A stretch of 64,000 nt of DNA from Streptomyces sp. NBC_00390 (lineage in GTDB: Bacteria > Actinomycetota > Actinomycetes > Streptomycetales > Streptomycetaceae), in contig NZ_CP107945.1 of NCBI RefSeq assembly GCF_036057275.1, positions 6,820,001-6,884,000 of the forward strand. The letters run 5' to 3'. The position numbers and the translations under genes were made by a program. This document shows, piece by piece, positions 26,202 to 35,131 of the stretch. Numbering within the stretch: the first letter of the stretch is position 1; each line of letters begins with the position of its first letter. The notes below the pieces were generated by a model, which did no database searches, had not been told where the DNA came from, and saw only the letters and a list, made by a program, of their open reading frames with translations.

Positions 26202-27572
26202 GTGTCAGAGCCGTACGAACTCGATGTGCTGAACCCCGCGACCGAGGAGGTCGTGGCGACCGTCCCCGGCGCCACCCCCGCGGACGTGGACGCCGCCGTC
26301 GCCCGGGCCGCCGCGGCCCAGCGCGTCTGGTCCGCCGCAGCGCCCGCCGACCGCGCCAGAGTGCTGCGCCGCTTCGCCGCCGTCGTCGACGGCCACATCG
26401 GTGAACTCGCCGCGCTCGAGGTCCGCGAAGCGGGCCACACCGTCGGCAACGCCCGCTGGGAAGCGGGCAATGTCCGCGATCTGCTCGACTACGCCGCCGG
26501 GGGAGTGGAGCGGCTGAACGGCCGGCAGATCCCGGTACCCGGCGGCCTCGACATCACGATCCTCGAACCACTCGGCGTCATCGGTGTGATCGCGCCCTGG
26601 AACTTCCCCATGCCGATCGCCGCCTGGGGCACCGCCCCGGCACTCGCCGCCGGCAACGCGGTGATCCTCAAGCCCGCCGAGACCACCCCGCTCACGGCGC
26701 TGCGCCTTGCCGAACTCGCCCTGGAGGCAGGACTTCCGGAGCATCTGTTCCAGGTGCTGTCGGGGCGCGGCGACATCGCCGGCGACGCGCTCGTGCGCCA
26801 CCCGGGCGTGGCGAAGATCGTGTTCACCGGCTCCACCCGGACCGGCAAGCAGATCATGTCGCTCTGCGCCGGCCAGGTGAAGCGGGTGACACTCGAACTC
26901 GGCGGCAAGAGCCCCAACATCGTCTTCGCCGACGCGGACCTGGAGAAGGCCGTCGCGGCCGCCCCGATGTCCTTCCTGGACAACAGCGGCCAGGACTGCT
27001 GCGCCCGCACCCGCATCCTGGTCCAGCGCTCCGTCCACGACCGCTTCCTCGAACTCCTCGCGCCCGCGATCGAGTCGGTCGTCGTCGGCGACCCGGCCGA
27101 CGAGCGGACCCAGATGGGCCCGCTGATCTCCAAGTCCCAGCTGGAAAAGGTGCGTTCCTACGTCCCCGACGACGCGCAGGCGATCCGCGGCTCGGCACCC
27201 GCCGGGCCCGGCTTCTGGTTCCCGCCGACGGTCCTCACCGGTGTCGACCCCGCCTGTCCTGCCGCCACCGAGGAGATCTTCGGGCCCGTCGCCGCCGTCC
27301 TGCCCTTCGACGACGAGGCCGACGCGATCCGGCTCGCCAACGCCACCGACTACGGCCTCTCGGGCTCCATCTGGACCCGTGACGTGGGACGTGCGCTGCG
27401 CGTCTCCGGGGCCGTGTCCGCCGGAAATCTCTCCGTCAACTCCCATTCCAGCGTCCGCTACTGGACGCCGTTCGGCGGCTACAAGAGCTCCGGCCTCGGC
27501 CGCGAGCTGGGCCCCGACGCCCTCACCGCTTTCACCGAGACCAAGAACGTCTTCATCAGCACGGAGGCCTGA
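26202..27572 (+). CDS. NAD(P)-dependent aldehyde dehydrogenase
   Basis: A 456-residue enzyme with the catalytic glutamate in LELGGKSPN and the nucleophile in NSGQDCCARTRI; EEIFGPVAAVLPF and the C-terminal FGGYKSSGLGRELG are also standard. In the proposed pathway it oxidises gamma-glutamyl-acetaldehyde to the acid. GTG 26202 follows GAGG; GTG 26190, overlapping the glnA4 stop, is an alternative. It is transcribed with glnA4 and the SDR gene. Confidence 0.93.
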   Translation: MSEPYELDVLNPATEEVVATVPGATPADVDAAVARAAAAQRVWSAAAPADRARVLRRFAAVVDGHIGELAALEVREAGHTVGNARWEAGNVRDLLDYAAGGVERLNGRQIPVPGGLDITILEPLGVIGVIAPWNFPMPIAAWGTAPALAAGNAVILKPAETTPLTALRLAELALEAGLPEHLFQVLSGRGDIAGDALVRHPGVAKIVFTGSTRTGKQIMSLCAGQVKRVTLELGGKSPNIVFADADLEKAVAAAPMSFLDNSGQDCCARTRILVQRSVHDRFLELLAPAIESVVVGDPADERTQMGPLISKSQLEKVRSYVPDDAQAIRGSAPAGPGFWFPPTVLTGVDPACPAATEEIFGPVAAVLPFDDEADAIRLANATDYGLSGSIWTRDVGRALRVSGAVSAGNLSVNSHSSVRYWTPFGGYKSSGLGRELGPDALTAFTETKNVFISTEA

Positions 27573-27578
27573 ACCACC

Positions 27579-28364
27579 ATGACAGAGACCGAGAACATCT
27601 GCCGCCGCCTGGTGGGCCGCACCGCCGTCATCACCGGTGCCGGCAGCGGCATCGGCCTGGCCACGGCGCGCCGCCTTGCCGCCGAGGGTGCCCATGTCGT
27701 CTGCGGCGACATCGACGAGAGCGCGGGCAAGGCCGCGGCCGACGAGGTGGGGGGCACCTTCGTACGCGTCGATGTCACCGACACCGAGCAGGTGGAGGCT
27801 CTGTTCAAGACCGCGTTCGACACGTACGGCTCCGTCGACATCGCCTTCAACAACGCCGGCATCTCGCCGCCGGACGACGACTCGATCCTCGAGACCGGGC
27901 TGGATGCCTGGAGGCGCGTCCAGGAGGTCAACCTGACATCGGTGTACCTGTGCTGCAAGGCAGCCATCCCCTACATGCGGCGGCAGGGCAAGGGCTCCAT
28001 CATCAACACCGCGTCCTTCGTGGCGCGGATGGGTGCGGCCACCTCCCAGATCTCGTACACGGCCTCGAAGGGCGGTGTGCTGGCCATGTCGCGTGAGCTG
28101 GGCGTCCAGTTCGCCCGCGAGGGCATCCGCGTCAACGCGCTGTGCCCGGGGCCGGTCAACACCCCGCTGCTCCAGGAACTGTTCGCGAAGGACCCGGAGC
28201 GCGCCGCCCGGCGGCTGGTGCACATTCCGGTCGGCCGGTTCGCGCAGGCGGAGGAGATCGCGGCCGCGGTGGCCTTCCTGGCCAGCGACGACGCGTCCTT
28301 CGTCAACGCGACGGACTTCCTTGTCGACGGTGGCATTTCGGGCGCGTACGTCACCCCGCTGTAG
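27579..28364 (+). CDS. SDR-family NAD(P)-dependent oxidoreductase
   Basis: A 261-residue classical short-chain dehydrogenase: TGAGSGIG cofactor motif near residue 19, NNAG, catalytic Ser in NTASF, YTASK with the Tyr-Lys pair, and the CPGPVNTPL loop. It starts 7 bases after the aldehyde dehydrogenase stop, so it belongs to the same transcript, and it may oxidise the gamma-glutamylethanolamide alcohol to the aldehyde used by that enzyme (inference). Confidence 0.93.
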   Translation: MTETENICRRLVGRTAVITGAGSGIGLATARRLAAEGAHVVCGDIDESAGKAAADEVGGTFVRVDVTDTEQVEALFKTAFDTYGSVDIAFNNAGISPPDDDSILETGLDAWRRVQEVNLTSVYLCCKAAIPYMRRQGKGSIINTASFVARMGAATSQISYTASKGGVLAMSRELGVQFAREGIRVNALCPGPVNTPLLQELFAKDPERAARRLVHIPVGRFAQAEEIAAAVAFLASDDASFVNATDFLVDGGISGAYVTPL

Positions 28365-28380
28365 CCCGTACGGCCGCCGC

Positions 28381-28553
28381 CCCTAGGCCCTGTCCGGGCG
28401 ATCTTGTCGGGCCCGCGGCGACAGCTACGGCACCTCGCTGTGTTGTCGGAGTCGCCCAAGTACGTCCAGTACGAGGGCGATCCTCCGCCTTGCGATGCAC
28501 CGCATCTGACGCCGCAGGCTGATCCTCGAAGATCGCCCGGACAGGGCCTAGGG
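28381..28553. mobile_element. MITE-like element with 25-base perfect terminal inverted repeats
   Basis: CCCTAGGCCCTGTCCGGGCG begins the left repeat (28381-28405) and its exact complement ends the right repeat (28529-28553). The 123 bases between encode nothing, so it is non-autonomous. CTAG stands at both ends (28383-28386 and 28548-28551), a target typical of IS5-related elements. A 14-base fragment of the same repeat (GCCCTGTCCGGGCG) occurs at 37675-37688. The right end supplies the bases just before the start of the DUF2510 gene. Confidence 0.8.
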
Positions 28554-28560
28554 TGGCCGG

Positions 28561-29535
28561 ATGAGCATGACGACCCCTCCCGGCTGGTACCCGGACCCGA
28601 ACACGCCCGCCACCGAACGCTGGTGGGACGGGACCGCCTGGACCGCGCACTCCCGTGCGGCCCAGGCACCGGGGCCGGTACCGCAGGCAGGGTCGCCGCA
28701 GGGCGATCCGCACGGCGTCGGCTTCGGGGCGTCGGCCGTGCCCCTGCACCGGCCTGCGACGACGCCGGGCACCGGCGCCAGATACCGCAGCACGCTCGCG
28801 CTGGCGACAGCGGGGGTGGTGCTCGTGGCGGCGGTCGCCGCCGGTGCCGTGCTCCTCGGCAAGGACAACGGATCCACGCCCGAGGCGACCGGCTCCGTCA
28901 CGCCGGCCGTCACGGCGACGGACGACCCCAAGGACGGCGCCTCCGAGTCCCCCTCGGACGGCGGGGACGCGGCCGAACTCGTCGACCAGTTCAACGGCAT
29001 CACCATGCCCGTCCCCGACGGCTGGGAGAAGTCCAACAGCTCCCTCGACCAGGGCACGACGATGCACACCGCCGAGACATACGAATGTCCCGGCGGAGGC
29101 TCGCCGCTCTGCCGTCATGGCCGGGTCTCGTCCCTGACGGCGCCCCAGGCGGACGGCACCTCGGCCAAGGCGGTGGCGGAGAAGGACATCGAACGGGCGG
29201 CCGACGAGGTGTACGGCGAGGACGCCATCGGCAACAGCATTCACGGCGGCATCACCTCCCACACCGTGCTCGACCAGCGCACCATCGCGGTCGCGGGGCG
29301 GGCGGGTCATCTGGTGCGCTGGCGTGTGATCACCGGCAAGGGCCCCGGGGGCTATGTCCAGTCGGTGGTCTTCCCCTCGACCGTGGGTACGGAGGCGCTG
29401 GTCATGGTCCGCCTCGCCTTCGACGCGGGGCCCGACGCGCCGGAACCCGACGAGATGGACAAGATCGTCGCGAGCATCCGCCCGGTCGGGGACGCGACGA
29501 GCGGCGGCGTCGGCAGCAGCATCGGCCCGCGGTAG
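28561..29535 (+). CDS. DUF2510-domain membrane protein
   Basis: A 324-residue protein. Residues about 5-30 are a DUF2510 motif (PPGWYPDPN ... RWWDGTAWTAH). A single membrane helix lies near 80-100, then an acidic Ser/Thr-rich linker and an extracytoplasmic domain from about 135. The function of such proteins is unknown; the domain occurs near the cytosolic N terminus of many actinobacterial membrane proteins. Its start lies 8 bases after the MITE, so that insertion may have replaced its native promoter. Confidence 0.85.
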   Translation: MSMTTPPGWYPDPNTPATERWWDGTAWTAHSRAAQAPGPVPQAGSPQGDPHGVGFGASAVPLHRPATTPGTGARYRSTLALATAGVVLVAAVAAGAVLLGKDNGSTPEATGSVTPAVTATDDPKDGASESPSDGGDAAELVDQFNGITMPVPDGWEKSNSSLDQGTTMHTAETYECPGGGSPLCRHGRVSSLTAPQADGTSAKAVAEKDIERAADEVYGEDAIGNSIHGGITSHTVLDQRTIAVAGRAGHLVRWRVITGKGPGGYVQSVVFPSTVGTEALVMVRLAFDAGPDAPEPDEMDKIVASIRPVGDATSGGVGSSIGPR

Positions 29536-29584
29536 CGCAGCAGGCAGCAGCCCGACCACGCGGCCCGCTCCGGGCACCACGGGC

Positions 29585-29600
29585 CCTACGGCCCCGTAGG
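29585..29600. terminator. Small hairpin between convergent genes
   Basis: CCTACGG (29585-29591) pairs with CCGTAGG (29594-29600) in the gap between the DUF2510 gene and the MarR fusion gene. Confidence 0.45.
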
Positions 29601-30782
29601 TCACCGCGCCCGGTCGGGGCGCGTGTCCGACTGCGCCAGCGCCCGGTACAGCGACGCGACCGAGGGGCTGCGGCCCGCGTTCCGGCCCGTGGTGATGGTC
29701 AGCTGTCCGGCGATCTCGGCCACCGGCACGCCCTGTTCGCGCAGCGCGCGGGCGCGCGCGAGCATGGCGTCGTCGATCACCTTCGGCCGCCCGCCGCGGG
29801 CGGCCGAACCCGTCCCGGCCGCCTGCTCCGGCTCCGGGCCCGCCATGGCGTCCCTGTCCGGCTCCGGGCCCGCCCCGGCCGTCGGCCCTGTTCCCTGTTC
29901 GTGATCAGCGGGCCGGTCCTGCTCCAGCTGGGAGGCCGCCGCCAGCACCGCGAAGAATGTGGTCCCCGGCTCGGCCGGGTCATGGACGCCGCTCAGCGGC
30001 CCGGCCTGGATCTCCAGCCGCACACCGTACTCACGCAGCCGGACGGCGATCGCGGCCAGCTCGCCGGTGCCGCGCGCGAGGGTCCGCAGGTCCGGCACGG
30101 TGAGAACCACCTGCTGGTCGGGTGCGGTCCGCCTGATCCCGCGCAGAAGCGCGAGAGCCTTCTCCAGTTCGGGCCGGGCACCCGAGCCACGCTCACCGTC
30201 GTACTCGATGCGCACGGGCTGCGTCCCCGCCGCGACGGCCTCCCCGGGAATTTCGCAAAACTCATTCTCATAACCATGCCGCTCCTGGGGAACGGTGTCC
30301 CCGAGCGACTCCAGCAGCGAGCGGAGTGCCGCGGCGAGTGCGGCGCGCCCGGAGCCGCTGACCCCGGCCAGCAGTCTGTTCTCCGTCGCGATGTGGTCCG
30401 GCAGTGCCCGGTCGATGAGCTCGAGGCCCTCGTCGGTGAGCGCCACGTGCACGACCCGGCCGTCCGACTCGCTCGGCGTTCGGGTCACCAGGCCGCGGGC
30501 CTGCAGGCGGTCCAGGCGCTGGGTGATGGCGCCCGATGTGACCATCGCGGACCGCGTGAGCGCGGCGGGTGTCATCCGGTGCGCGGGTCCGCTGCGCCGC
30601 AGCGTGGCGAGCACGTCGAACGATGCCGCGTCCAGCCCGTGCGCCGCGAACGTGCGGGCCAGTTCCCCGCCGATCAGCCGTGAGCTCCGCGAGAGCCGGC
30701 CGATCACCGCCATCGGTGACACATCCAGATCGGGGCGCTGTGCTCCCCACTGCCTCAGAACGAGATCGACATGGTCTGCCAT
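29601..30782 (-). CDS. MarR regulator fused to a degenerate serine-resolvase-like domain and a recombinase-type HTH
   Basis: A 393-residue protein with an unusual make-up. Residues 25-160 are a MarR winged helix (SGAITQRLDRLQARGLVTR; SDGRVVHVALTDEG). Residues about 190-290 resemble the latter part of a resolvase catalytic domain (RPELEKALALLRG, VLTVPDLRTLARGTGEL, TTFFAVLAAASQLEQDR) but lack the N-terminal segment with the catalytic serine. An acidic Pro/Gly linker follows, then GGRPK and a Hin-type helix-turn-helix (residues 330-382). It diverges from a DMT exporter, with TCACTTA-type palindromes between, so it probably represses that gene. Recombinase activity is unlikely; a second DNA-contact or oligomerisation role is an inference. 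Confidence 0.85.
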   Translation of the reverse strand: MADHVDLVLRQWGAQRPDLDVSPMAVIGRLSRSSRLIGGELARTFAAHGLDAASFDVLATLRRSGPAHRMTPAALTRSAMVTSGAITQRLDRLQARGLVTRTPSESDGRVVHVALTDEGLELIDRALPDHIATENRLLAGVSGSGRAALAAALRSLLESLGDTVPQERHGYENEFCEIPGEAVAAGTQPVRIEYDGERGSGARPELEKALALLRGIRRTAPDQQVVLTVPDLRTLARGTGELAAIAVRLREYGVRLEIQAGPLSGVHDPAEPGTTFFAVLAAASQLEQDRPADHEQGTGPTAGAGPEPDRDAMAGPEPEQAAGTGSAARGGRPKVIDDAMLARARALREQGVPVAEIAGQLTITTGRNAGRSPSVASLYRALAQSDTRPDRAR

Positions 30783-30795
30783 GGCTCCAGCCTAG

Positions 30796-30838
30796 TCACT
30801 TCCTTAGCGATGAGATACATTCACTTAGTGCTAAGTGA
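30796..30838. promoter_or_regulatory. Two MarR-type operators
   Basis: TCACTTAGTGCTAAGTGA (30821-30838) has 7-base inverted arms around GTGC. A weaker copy, TCACTTCCTTAGCGATGA, lies at 30796-30813. Both are in the divergent region between the MarR fusion gene and the DMT transporter gene. Confidence 0.65.
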
Positions 30839-31823
30839 CCAGTTGAGAATCACTTTGGTGACCGCGCTGGCGCCCGCGATCTGGGGCACCACCTACCTCG
30901 TCACCACCGAACTGCTGCCGCCCGACCGCCCCCTGCTTGCCGCGGTCGTCCGGGCACTGCCCGCGGGACTGCTGCTCATGGCCATCACCCGGCGACTGCC
31001 GCACGGCGTGTGGTGGTCCCGCGCCCTCGTGCTCGGCGCGCTCAACATCGGTGTCTTCAACGCGCTTCTGTTCGTCGCCGCCTACCGGCTGCCGGGCGGG
31101 GTGGCGGCCACCGTCGGAGCCGTGCAGCCCCTGTTCGCGGCGGGACTGTCCGCGGTGCTCCTCGGTGAGCGGCTGTCGCTGCGCACGGCGCTCGCGGGAG
31201 TCGCGGGGGTGGGCGGGGTGAGCCTGCTCGTGCTGCGGGCGGACGCCCGGCTGGATGGCCTCGGGGTCGCTGCGGCACTCGGCGGGGCACTCGTGATGGC
31301 CGCGGGCATCGTTCTGGCGAAGCGGTGGCCCTCGCCCGCGCCGCTGCTCGCCACCACCGGCTGGCAACTGGTTGCCGGGGGACTGCTGATGCTCCCGGTC
31401 GCCCTGGCCGTCGAAGGACCGCCGCCCACGACGCTCACGGCGGCGAATCTGGCCGGGTACGCGTATCTCTCGCTCATCGGCGCCGCCCTCGCGTACGCCC
31501 TGTGGTTCCGGGGGATCCGCGCGCTGTCCCCGACGGGCGTGTCCTTCCTCGGGCTGCTCAGCCCCCTCGTCGCCACCGCGCTGGGCCTGCTCGTGCTCGG
31601 CCAGCGACTCAACCCCCTTCAGGCGGTCGGCGGTCTCGTCGTCCTCGCCGCGCTCGTCGCGGCCCAGGGCCGCCGGCAGAGCCGGCAAATACCGGACAAG
31701 CAGAAACAGGACAAGCAGACACAGGACAGGGAGCAAGGCTCCCTTCACGCGGATCACTGTGTTCGGAGCAGCGGGGAACACAGGTCGCCGAGTGGTCGGG
31801 GAGGCGCTGTCCCGCGGGTATGA
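30810..31823 (+). CDS. EamA/DMT-family exporter
   Basis: A transporter of about 337 residues with ten hydrophobic segments in two EamA repeats (APAIWGTTYLVTTELLPP at the start, LSLIGAALAYALWFRGIRAL in the second half). Members export amino acids or toxic metabolites. The start is unsure: ATG 30810 puts the operator and a TTA codon inside the gene, so GTG 30828 or GTG 30858 may be used. The tail after residue about 290 (KQKQDKQTQDREQ and beyond) is hydrophilic and low in complexity, and seems to be read-through into a neighbouring gene remnant after loss of the native stop. Confidence 0.85.
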   Translation: MRYIHLVLSDQLRITLVTALAPAIWGTTYLVTTELLPPDRPLLAAVVRALPAGLLLMAITRRLPHGVWWSRALVLGALNIGVFNALLFVAAYRLPGGVAATVGAVQPLFAAGLSAVLLGERLSLRTALAGVAGVGGVSLLVLRADARLDGLGVAAALGGALVMAAGIVLAKRWPSPAPLLATTGWQLVAGGLLMLPVALAVEGPPPTTLTAANLAGYAYLSLIGAALAYALWFRGIRALSPTGVSFLGLLSPLVATALGLLVLGQRLNPLQAVGGLVVLAALVAAQGRRQSRQIPDKQKQDKQTQDREQGSLHADHCVRSSGEHRSPSGRGGAVPRV

Positions 31824-31887
31824 GACCACGGCCGCCGTACGCGACCGAGCGCGTTTCGGCCGGCAGCGCGCCGGCGGAACGCGTTAG
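31747..31887 (+). pseudogene. Remnant of a Rossmann-fold NAD(P)-binding (NmrA-like) protein
   Basis: In the frame from 31747 the sequence reads TRITVFGAAGNTGRRVVGEAL, the N terminus of NAD(P)H-binding/NmrA-type proteins including the GxxGxxG motif, and then stops at 31885 after about 45 residues. The codon where ATG is expected (31747-31749) is ACG. It overlaps the tail of the DMT gene in another frame and abuts the stop of the next gene. Confidence 0.6.
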
Positions 31888-33065
31888 AGGAAGGTGAGGC
31901 CCTCACCGCGGTAGGTGGGGGCACTGCCCGTCACCCGGTCGCCCTCGATCAGATGCAGCGTGTCGAACCGCTCGCACATCTCCCCGGCCTTGGCATGCCG
32001 GAACCACACCTTGTCACCGATCAGCAGGTCGTCGGCGGCGGAACCGAGCAGCGGGGTCTGCACCTCGCCCGGGCCTTCCTGCGGGTCGTAGCGCAGACCC
32101 TCGGGGAGACACGGGACCGGCAGCCTGTCCTTGCCGGCCGCGCCGGACGCGGGGTAGCCGCCGCCGAGCACGGTCACCACGCCCACACCGGGGCGCCGCA
32201 CCACGGGCTGGGCGAACAGAGCGGCAGGACGACCGCTGAACGAGGTGTAGTTGTCGAAGAGCCGCGGGAGGTACAGACCCGAGCCTGCGGCGATCTCGGT
32301 CACCGCGTCCTCCGCGGCGGTGTGCTGGACACTGCCCGTGCCGCCCCCGTTCACGAACTCCAGGCCGGGTGCGACCGCACGTACCGCCCGCACCACAGCG
32401 GCCCGCCGAGCGGCGAGCTCCTTGCGGGCCGCACTCTGCATCAGCCGTACGGCCCGTGAGCGCAGCGGAGATCCGTCGACCGAGTCGCCGACCCCGGCTA
32501 TGTGCCCCTCGTACGCCATCAGCCCCACCAGCCGGAAACCGGGCCGGCGGACGACGGATCTGGCCAGCTCGGTCAGTTGGGCGGGCTCGCGCAGCGGAGA
32601 GCGCCGCGCCCCGATCCGTACCCGGCCGCCCAGGAGCTGGAGCGCGGTGTCCAGCTCCAGACACACCCGGATCTCCTCCGTGCCGCCCGCCCGCGCACCG
32701 TCGATGAGTTCGAGCTGCGCGTGGTCGTCGATCATCACGGTCACGGCCGCGGCGAGCTTGGCATCGCCCGCGAGCTCGGCGAAGCCCGAACGGTCCGCCG
32801 ACGGATACGCCAGCAGTACGTCGTCGAAACCCGCGCGCGCGAGCCACAGCGACTCGTCGAGCGTGAACGACATGATCCCGGCGAAACCGTCCATCGCCAG
32901 CACCCGCTCCAGCAGTGCGCGGCAGCGCACCGACTTGCTGGCCACCCGGATGGGCTTGCCGCCCGCTCTGCGCACCAGATCCGCGGCGTTGGCATCGAAT
33001 GCGTCGAGATCGACGACGGCGAGCGGGGCGTCGAGATGGGCGGTGGCCCTGTCGAAGCGGGTCAT
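31884..33065 (-). CDS. Alanine-racemase-fold PLP enzyme (amino acid deaminase/aldolase type)
   Basis: A 393-residue fold-type III PLP enzyme, as in D-threonine aldolase and D-serine dehydratase. The PLP lysine lies in RVASKSVR (Lys43); GLMAYEGHIAG and FVNGGGTGS are phosphate- and ring-binding segments, and the C-terminal domain ends with IGDKVWFRHAKAGEMCERFD, a metal-binding histidine/cysteine region. The actual substrate, probably a D- or beta-hydroxy amino acid, is not resolved. No operon partners are evident. Confidence 0.87.
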   Translation of the reverse strand: MTRFDRATAHLDAPLAVVDLDAFDANAADLVRRAGGKPIRVASKSVRCRALLERVLAMDGFAGIMSFTLDESLWLARAGFDDVLLAYPSADRSGFAELAGDAKLAAAVTVMIDDHAQLELIDGARAGGTEEIRVCLELDTALQLLGGRVRIGARRSPLREPAQLTELARSVVRRPGFRLVGLMAYEGHIAGVGDSVDGSPLRSRAVRLMQSAARKELAARRAAVVRAVRAVAPGLEFVNGGGTGSVQHTAAEDAVTEIAAGSGLYLPRLFDNYTSFSGRPAALFAQPVVRRPGVGVVTVLGGGYPASGAAGKDRLPVPCLPEGLRYDPQEGPGEVQTPLLGSAADDLLIGDKVWFRHAKAGEMCERFDTLHLIEGDRVTGSAPTYRGEGLTFL

Positions 33066-33247
33066 GGCCTGAGCTTGCCAGACCGGAATACCCCGGGGTA
33101 GGGGATGTTCTGGGCAGATCCACCGGACCTGCGGGCGCGTGGCCGACGACCTCGGCCGAGCCCGTTAGAGTGACGGGCACGCAGTGGCGAACGGGCCTGC
33201 CCCGAAGGGTGATCCGTCGGCGAACGTGAACCTGGAACGGGGGCGGA

Positions 33248-35131
33248 ATGAGCACGGAGGCACAGCGCCCGTCGCCGTCGCGCATCTCGGACGCCTTCCA
33301 GCCCATGGAGCCGCCGGCCGCGGACGGGGACACGCCGCCCGCCACGTCGAACCAGGCTGCGCACCCGGACCGGCACACGGCCCCCGACCCGGACCGGGCC
33401 GCGCCGACGGTGCCGCCCCAGCCGCCGGCGCGTGTCACGCCCCCAGAGCCCGGCTCGGCGCCCGGCCCCGCGACGCGCCTGCCCGCCTCATCTGCCCCGC
33501 ACCGTCCGACGCCGCCTGCCGCGTCCGCTGCGGACCGGTCCGCACCCGCGCCTGCCGCGTCCGCTCCGGACCGGTCCGTCCCTGGCGCACCCGCGCCTGC
33601 GGCGCGCACCGCCGCTCCGGGAGCGTCGGGTCAGGCGCCCGGGCGCGTGTCCGCTTCGGATGCGTCGCCCCGGTCCGCGTCCGTGACGCGTGAGGGTGGG
33701 TTCGACGGGCGTACGCCTGTGGCTCCGCACCGGCCTGCCACGCCTGCGGCCCCCGACCGCGCGCCGTCGCCGAGACCGTCCACCACCACCCCTGAGCCGT
33801 CAGCGCCGCGCGCCCCCGAGGCCCGCCCGGCGAGGTCCGGCCCGGCGGCGGGACAGGATGCTCAAGCGCCCGCCGTACCCCCGCGGCCCGCGCCGTGCGC
33901 TCCGCACCCCGGCGGACCCCCGGCGCCGCCCGCAACCCCGCCCGTGTCCCGTGCCGAGCCGGGCCCCTCGACCGCGTCTCGCGCTTCCGTCGCCCGCGCG
34001 CCCGGGCAGGCGGCACGGCCGGTGCCGCCCGCCCCCACCGCACCGCCCGCCCGCGTCCCTCAGGCCCCGCCTGCCCGGCCCGCCGCGGACCCGGCCGCCA
34101 GGGCAGAGGCCACCGCGCCGTGGGCTCCGCCGAGCACGACGACGGGATCCGGCGCCGGCATCCCCGACGCCGAGACCACCACCCGCCTGCGGCCGATCGG
34201 CGGGGCCGGCACCCCGCCACCCCGGCCGCCGCTCCCGCCGCAAGCCCGCCGCAGGCCCGTCGGCACCGTGGACATGACGCCGCGGCCGGGCGCGCCCCGG
34301 CCACCCGTCCATGCCTGGGCTCCGCCGGAGACGCCCGCCGAGATGACCACCCGGCTGCGGCCCGTACGCACCCGGCACCCCGCGCGCACCGTCAGCGCCG
34401 TCGCCTGCGTCGTGCTCGGACTGGGGCTGATCGGCGGCGCGGTCACCGGCATCTGGCTGACCGGCAGTTCGAGCGCGGACTCCGCCACCGGCGACCCGTA
34501 CGCCGAGGCCGGCTCGCTCTGGCACAGCGTCCCCGTGGACACACTGTTCCCCCGTACGCTCAAGGGCCCCGACGCGGGCCCCGGCGGCGCCGACCGGGTC
34601 TGGACGCGGGTCGCCGTCGCACCCGCCGGCGGCTGCGCCACCGCCCTGGATCCCCTGCTGGTCAAGACGCTGGAGCCGGTCGGCTGCTCCCGCGTGCTGC
34701 GCGCCACGTACACCGACGCCACCGCCACCAGCGTCACCACGGTCGGCATGGTCTTCACCAAGGCCGACAAGCAGGGCATGCGGGCTCTGGGCGACCGGTT
34801 CACCGCGCAGTCGCTGGGGGAGCGCACCGACCTGATGCCCCGCACGCTGGGGGCCGAGAAGACCGTCGCCGCGAAGTTCGGCAAGAAGCAGCGCGCGAGC
34901 TGGACCGTCGACGTGATGACCGAGGCGCCCGTCGTCGTCTACGCCGTGTCCGGCTTCGCCGACGGCCGTACCGTCACCGACCCCCAGCCCGCCGACGAGG
35001 CCAAGGCCGCCGGCGCGACCTCCGCGCCCGCGCAGGCCGGCCTCGGCCACGATGCCGACGGAATCGCCACCGCCGTAAAGACCCGGCTGCGCACCGCCTT
35101 CACCGCAGCCGCGACGGAGAAGCCCGAATGA
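33248..35131 (+). CDS. Pro/Ala-rich single-pass membrane protein paired with a mycosin
   Basis: A 627-residue protein. Residues 1-375 are a low-complexity cytosolic region very rich in Pro, Ala, Arg and Ser; two similar TTRLRP motifs (near 315 and 370) precede the only membrane helix (about 385-410). The C-terminal 215 residues are an extracytoplasmic domain with two cysteines near residues 459 and 474. I recognise no catalytic family. Its stop overlaps the ATG of the mycosin-like protease (ATGA), so the two are co-translated and probably act together at the membrane. Confidence 0.8.
   Translation: MSTEAQRPSPSRISDAFQPMEPPAADGDTPPATSNQAAHPDRHTAPDPDRAAPTVPPQPPARVTPPEPGSAPGPATRLPASSAPHRPTPPAASAADRSAPAPAASAPDRSVPGAPAPAARTAAPGASGQAPGRVSASDASPRSASVTREGGFDGRTPVAPHRPATPAAPDRAPSPRPSTTTPEPSAPRAPEARPARSGPAAGQDAQAPAVPPRPAPCAPHPGGPPAPPATPPVSRAEPGPSTASRASVARAPGQAARPVPPAPTAPPARVPQAPPARPAADPAARAEATAPWAPPSTTTGSGAGIPDAETTTRLRPIGGAGTPPPRPPLPPQARRRPVGTVDMTPRPGAPRPPVHAWAPPETPAEMTTRLRPVRTRHPARTVSAVACVVLGLGLIGGAVTGIWLTGSSSADSATGDPYAEAGSLWHSVPVDTLFPRTLKGPDAGPGGADRVWTRVAVAPAGGCATALDPLLVKTLEPVGCSRVLRATYTDATATSVTTVGMVFTKADKQGMRALGDRFTAQSLGERTDLMPRTLGAEKTVAAKFGKKQRASWTVDVMTEAPVVVYAVSGFADGRTVTDPQPADEAKAAGATSAPAQAGLGHDADGIATAVKTRLRTAFTAAATEKPE

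Noticed and set aside
28404..30683. Long plus-strand frame running from the MITE through the MarR fusion gene
   Set aside because: It overlaps two well-supported genes in other frames and has no homologous look.
29601..30782. Active serine recombinase call for the MarR fusion
   Set aside because: The N-terminal resolvase segment with the catalytic serine is missing, so only the fold similarity is kept.
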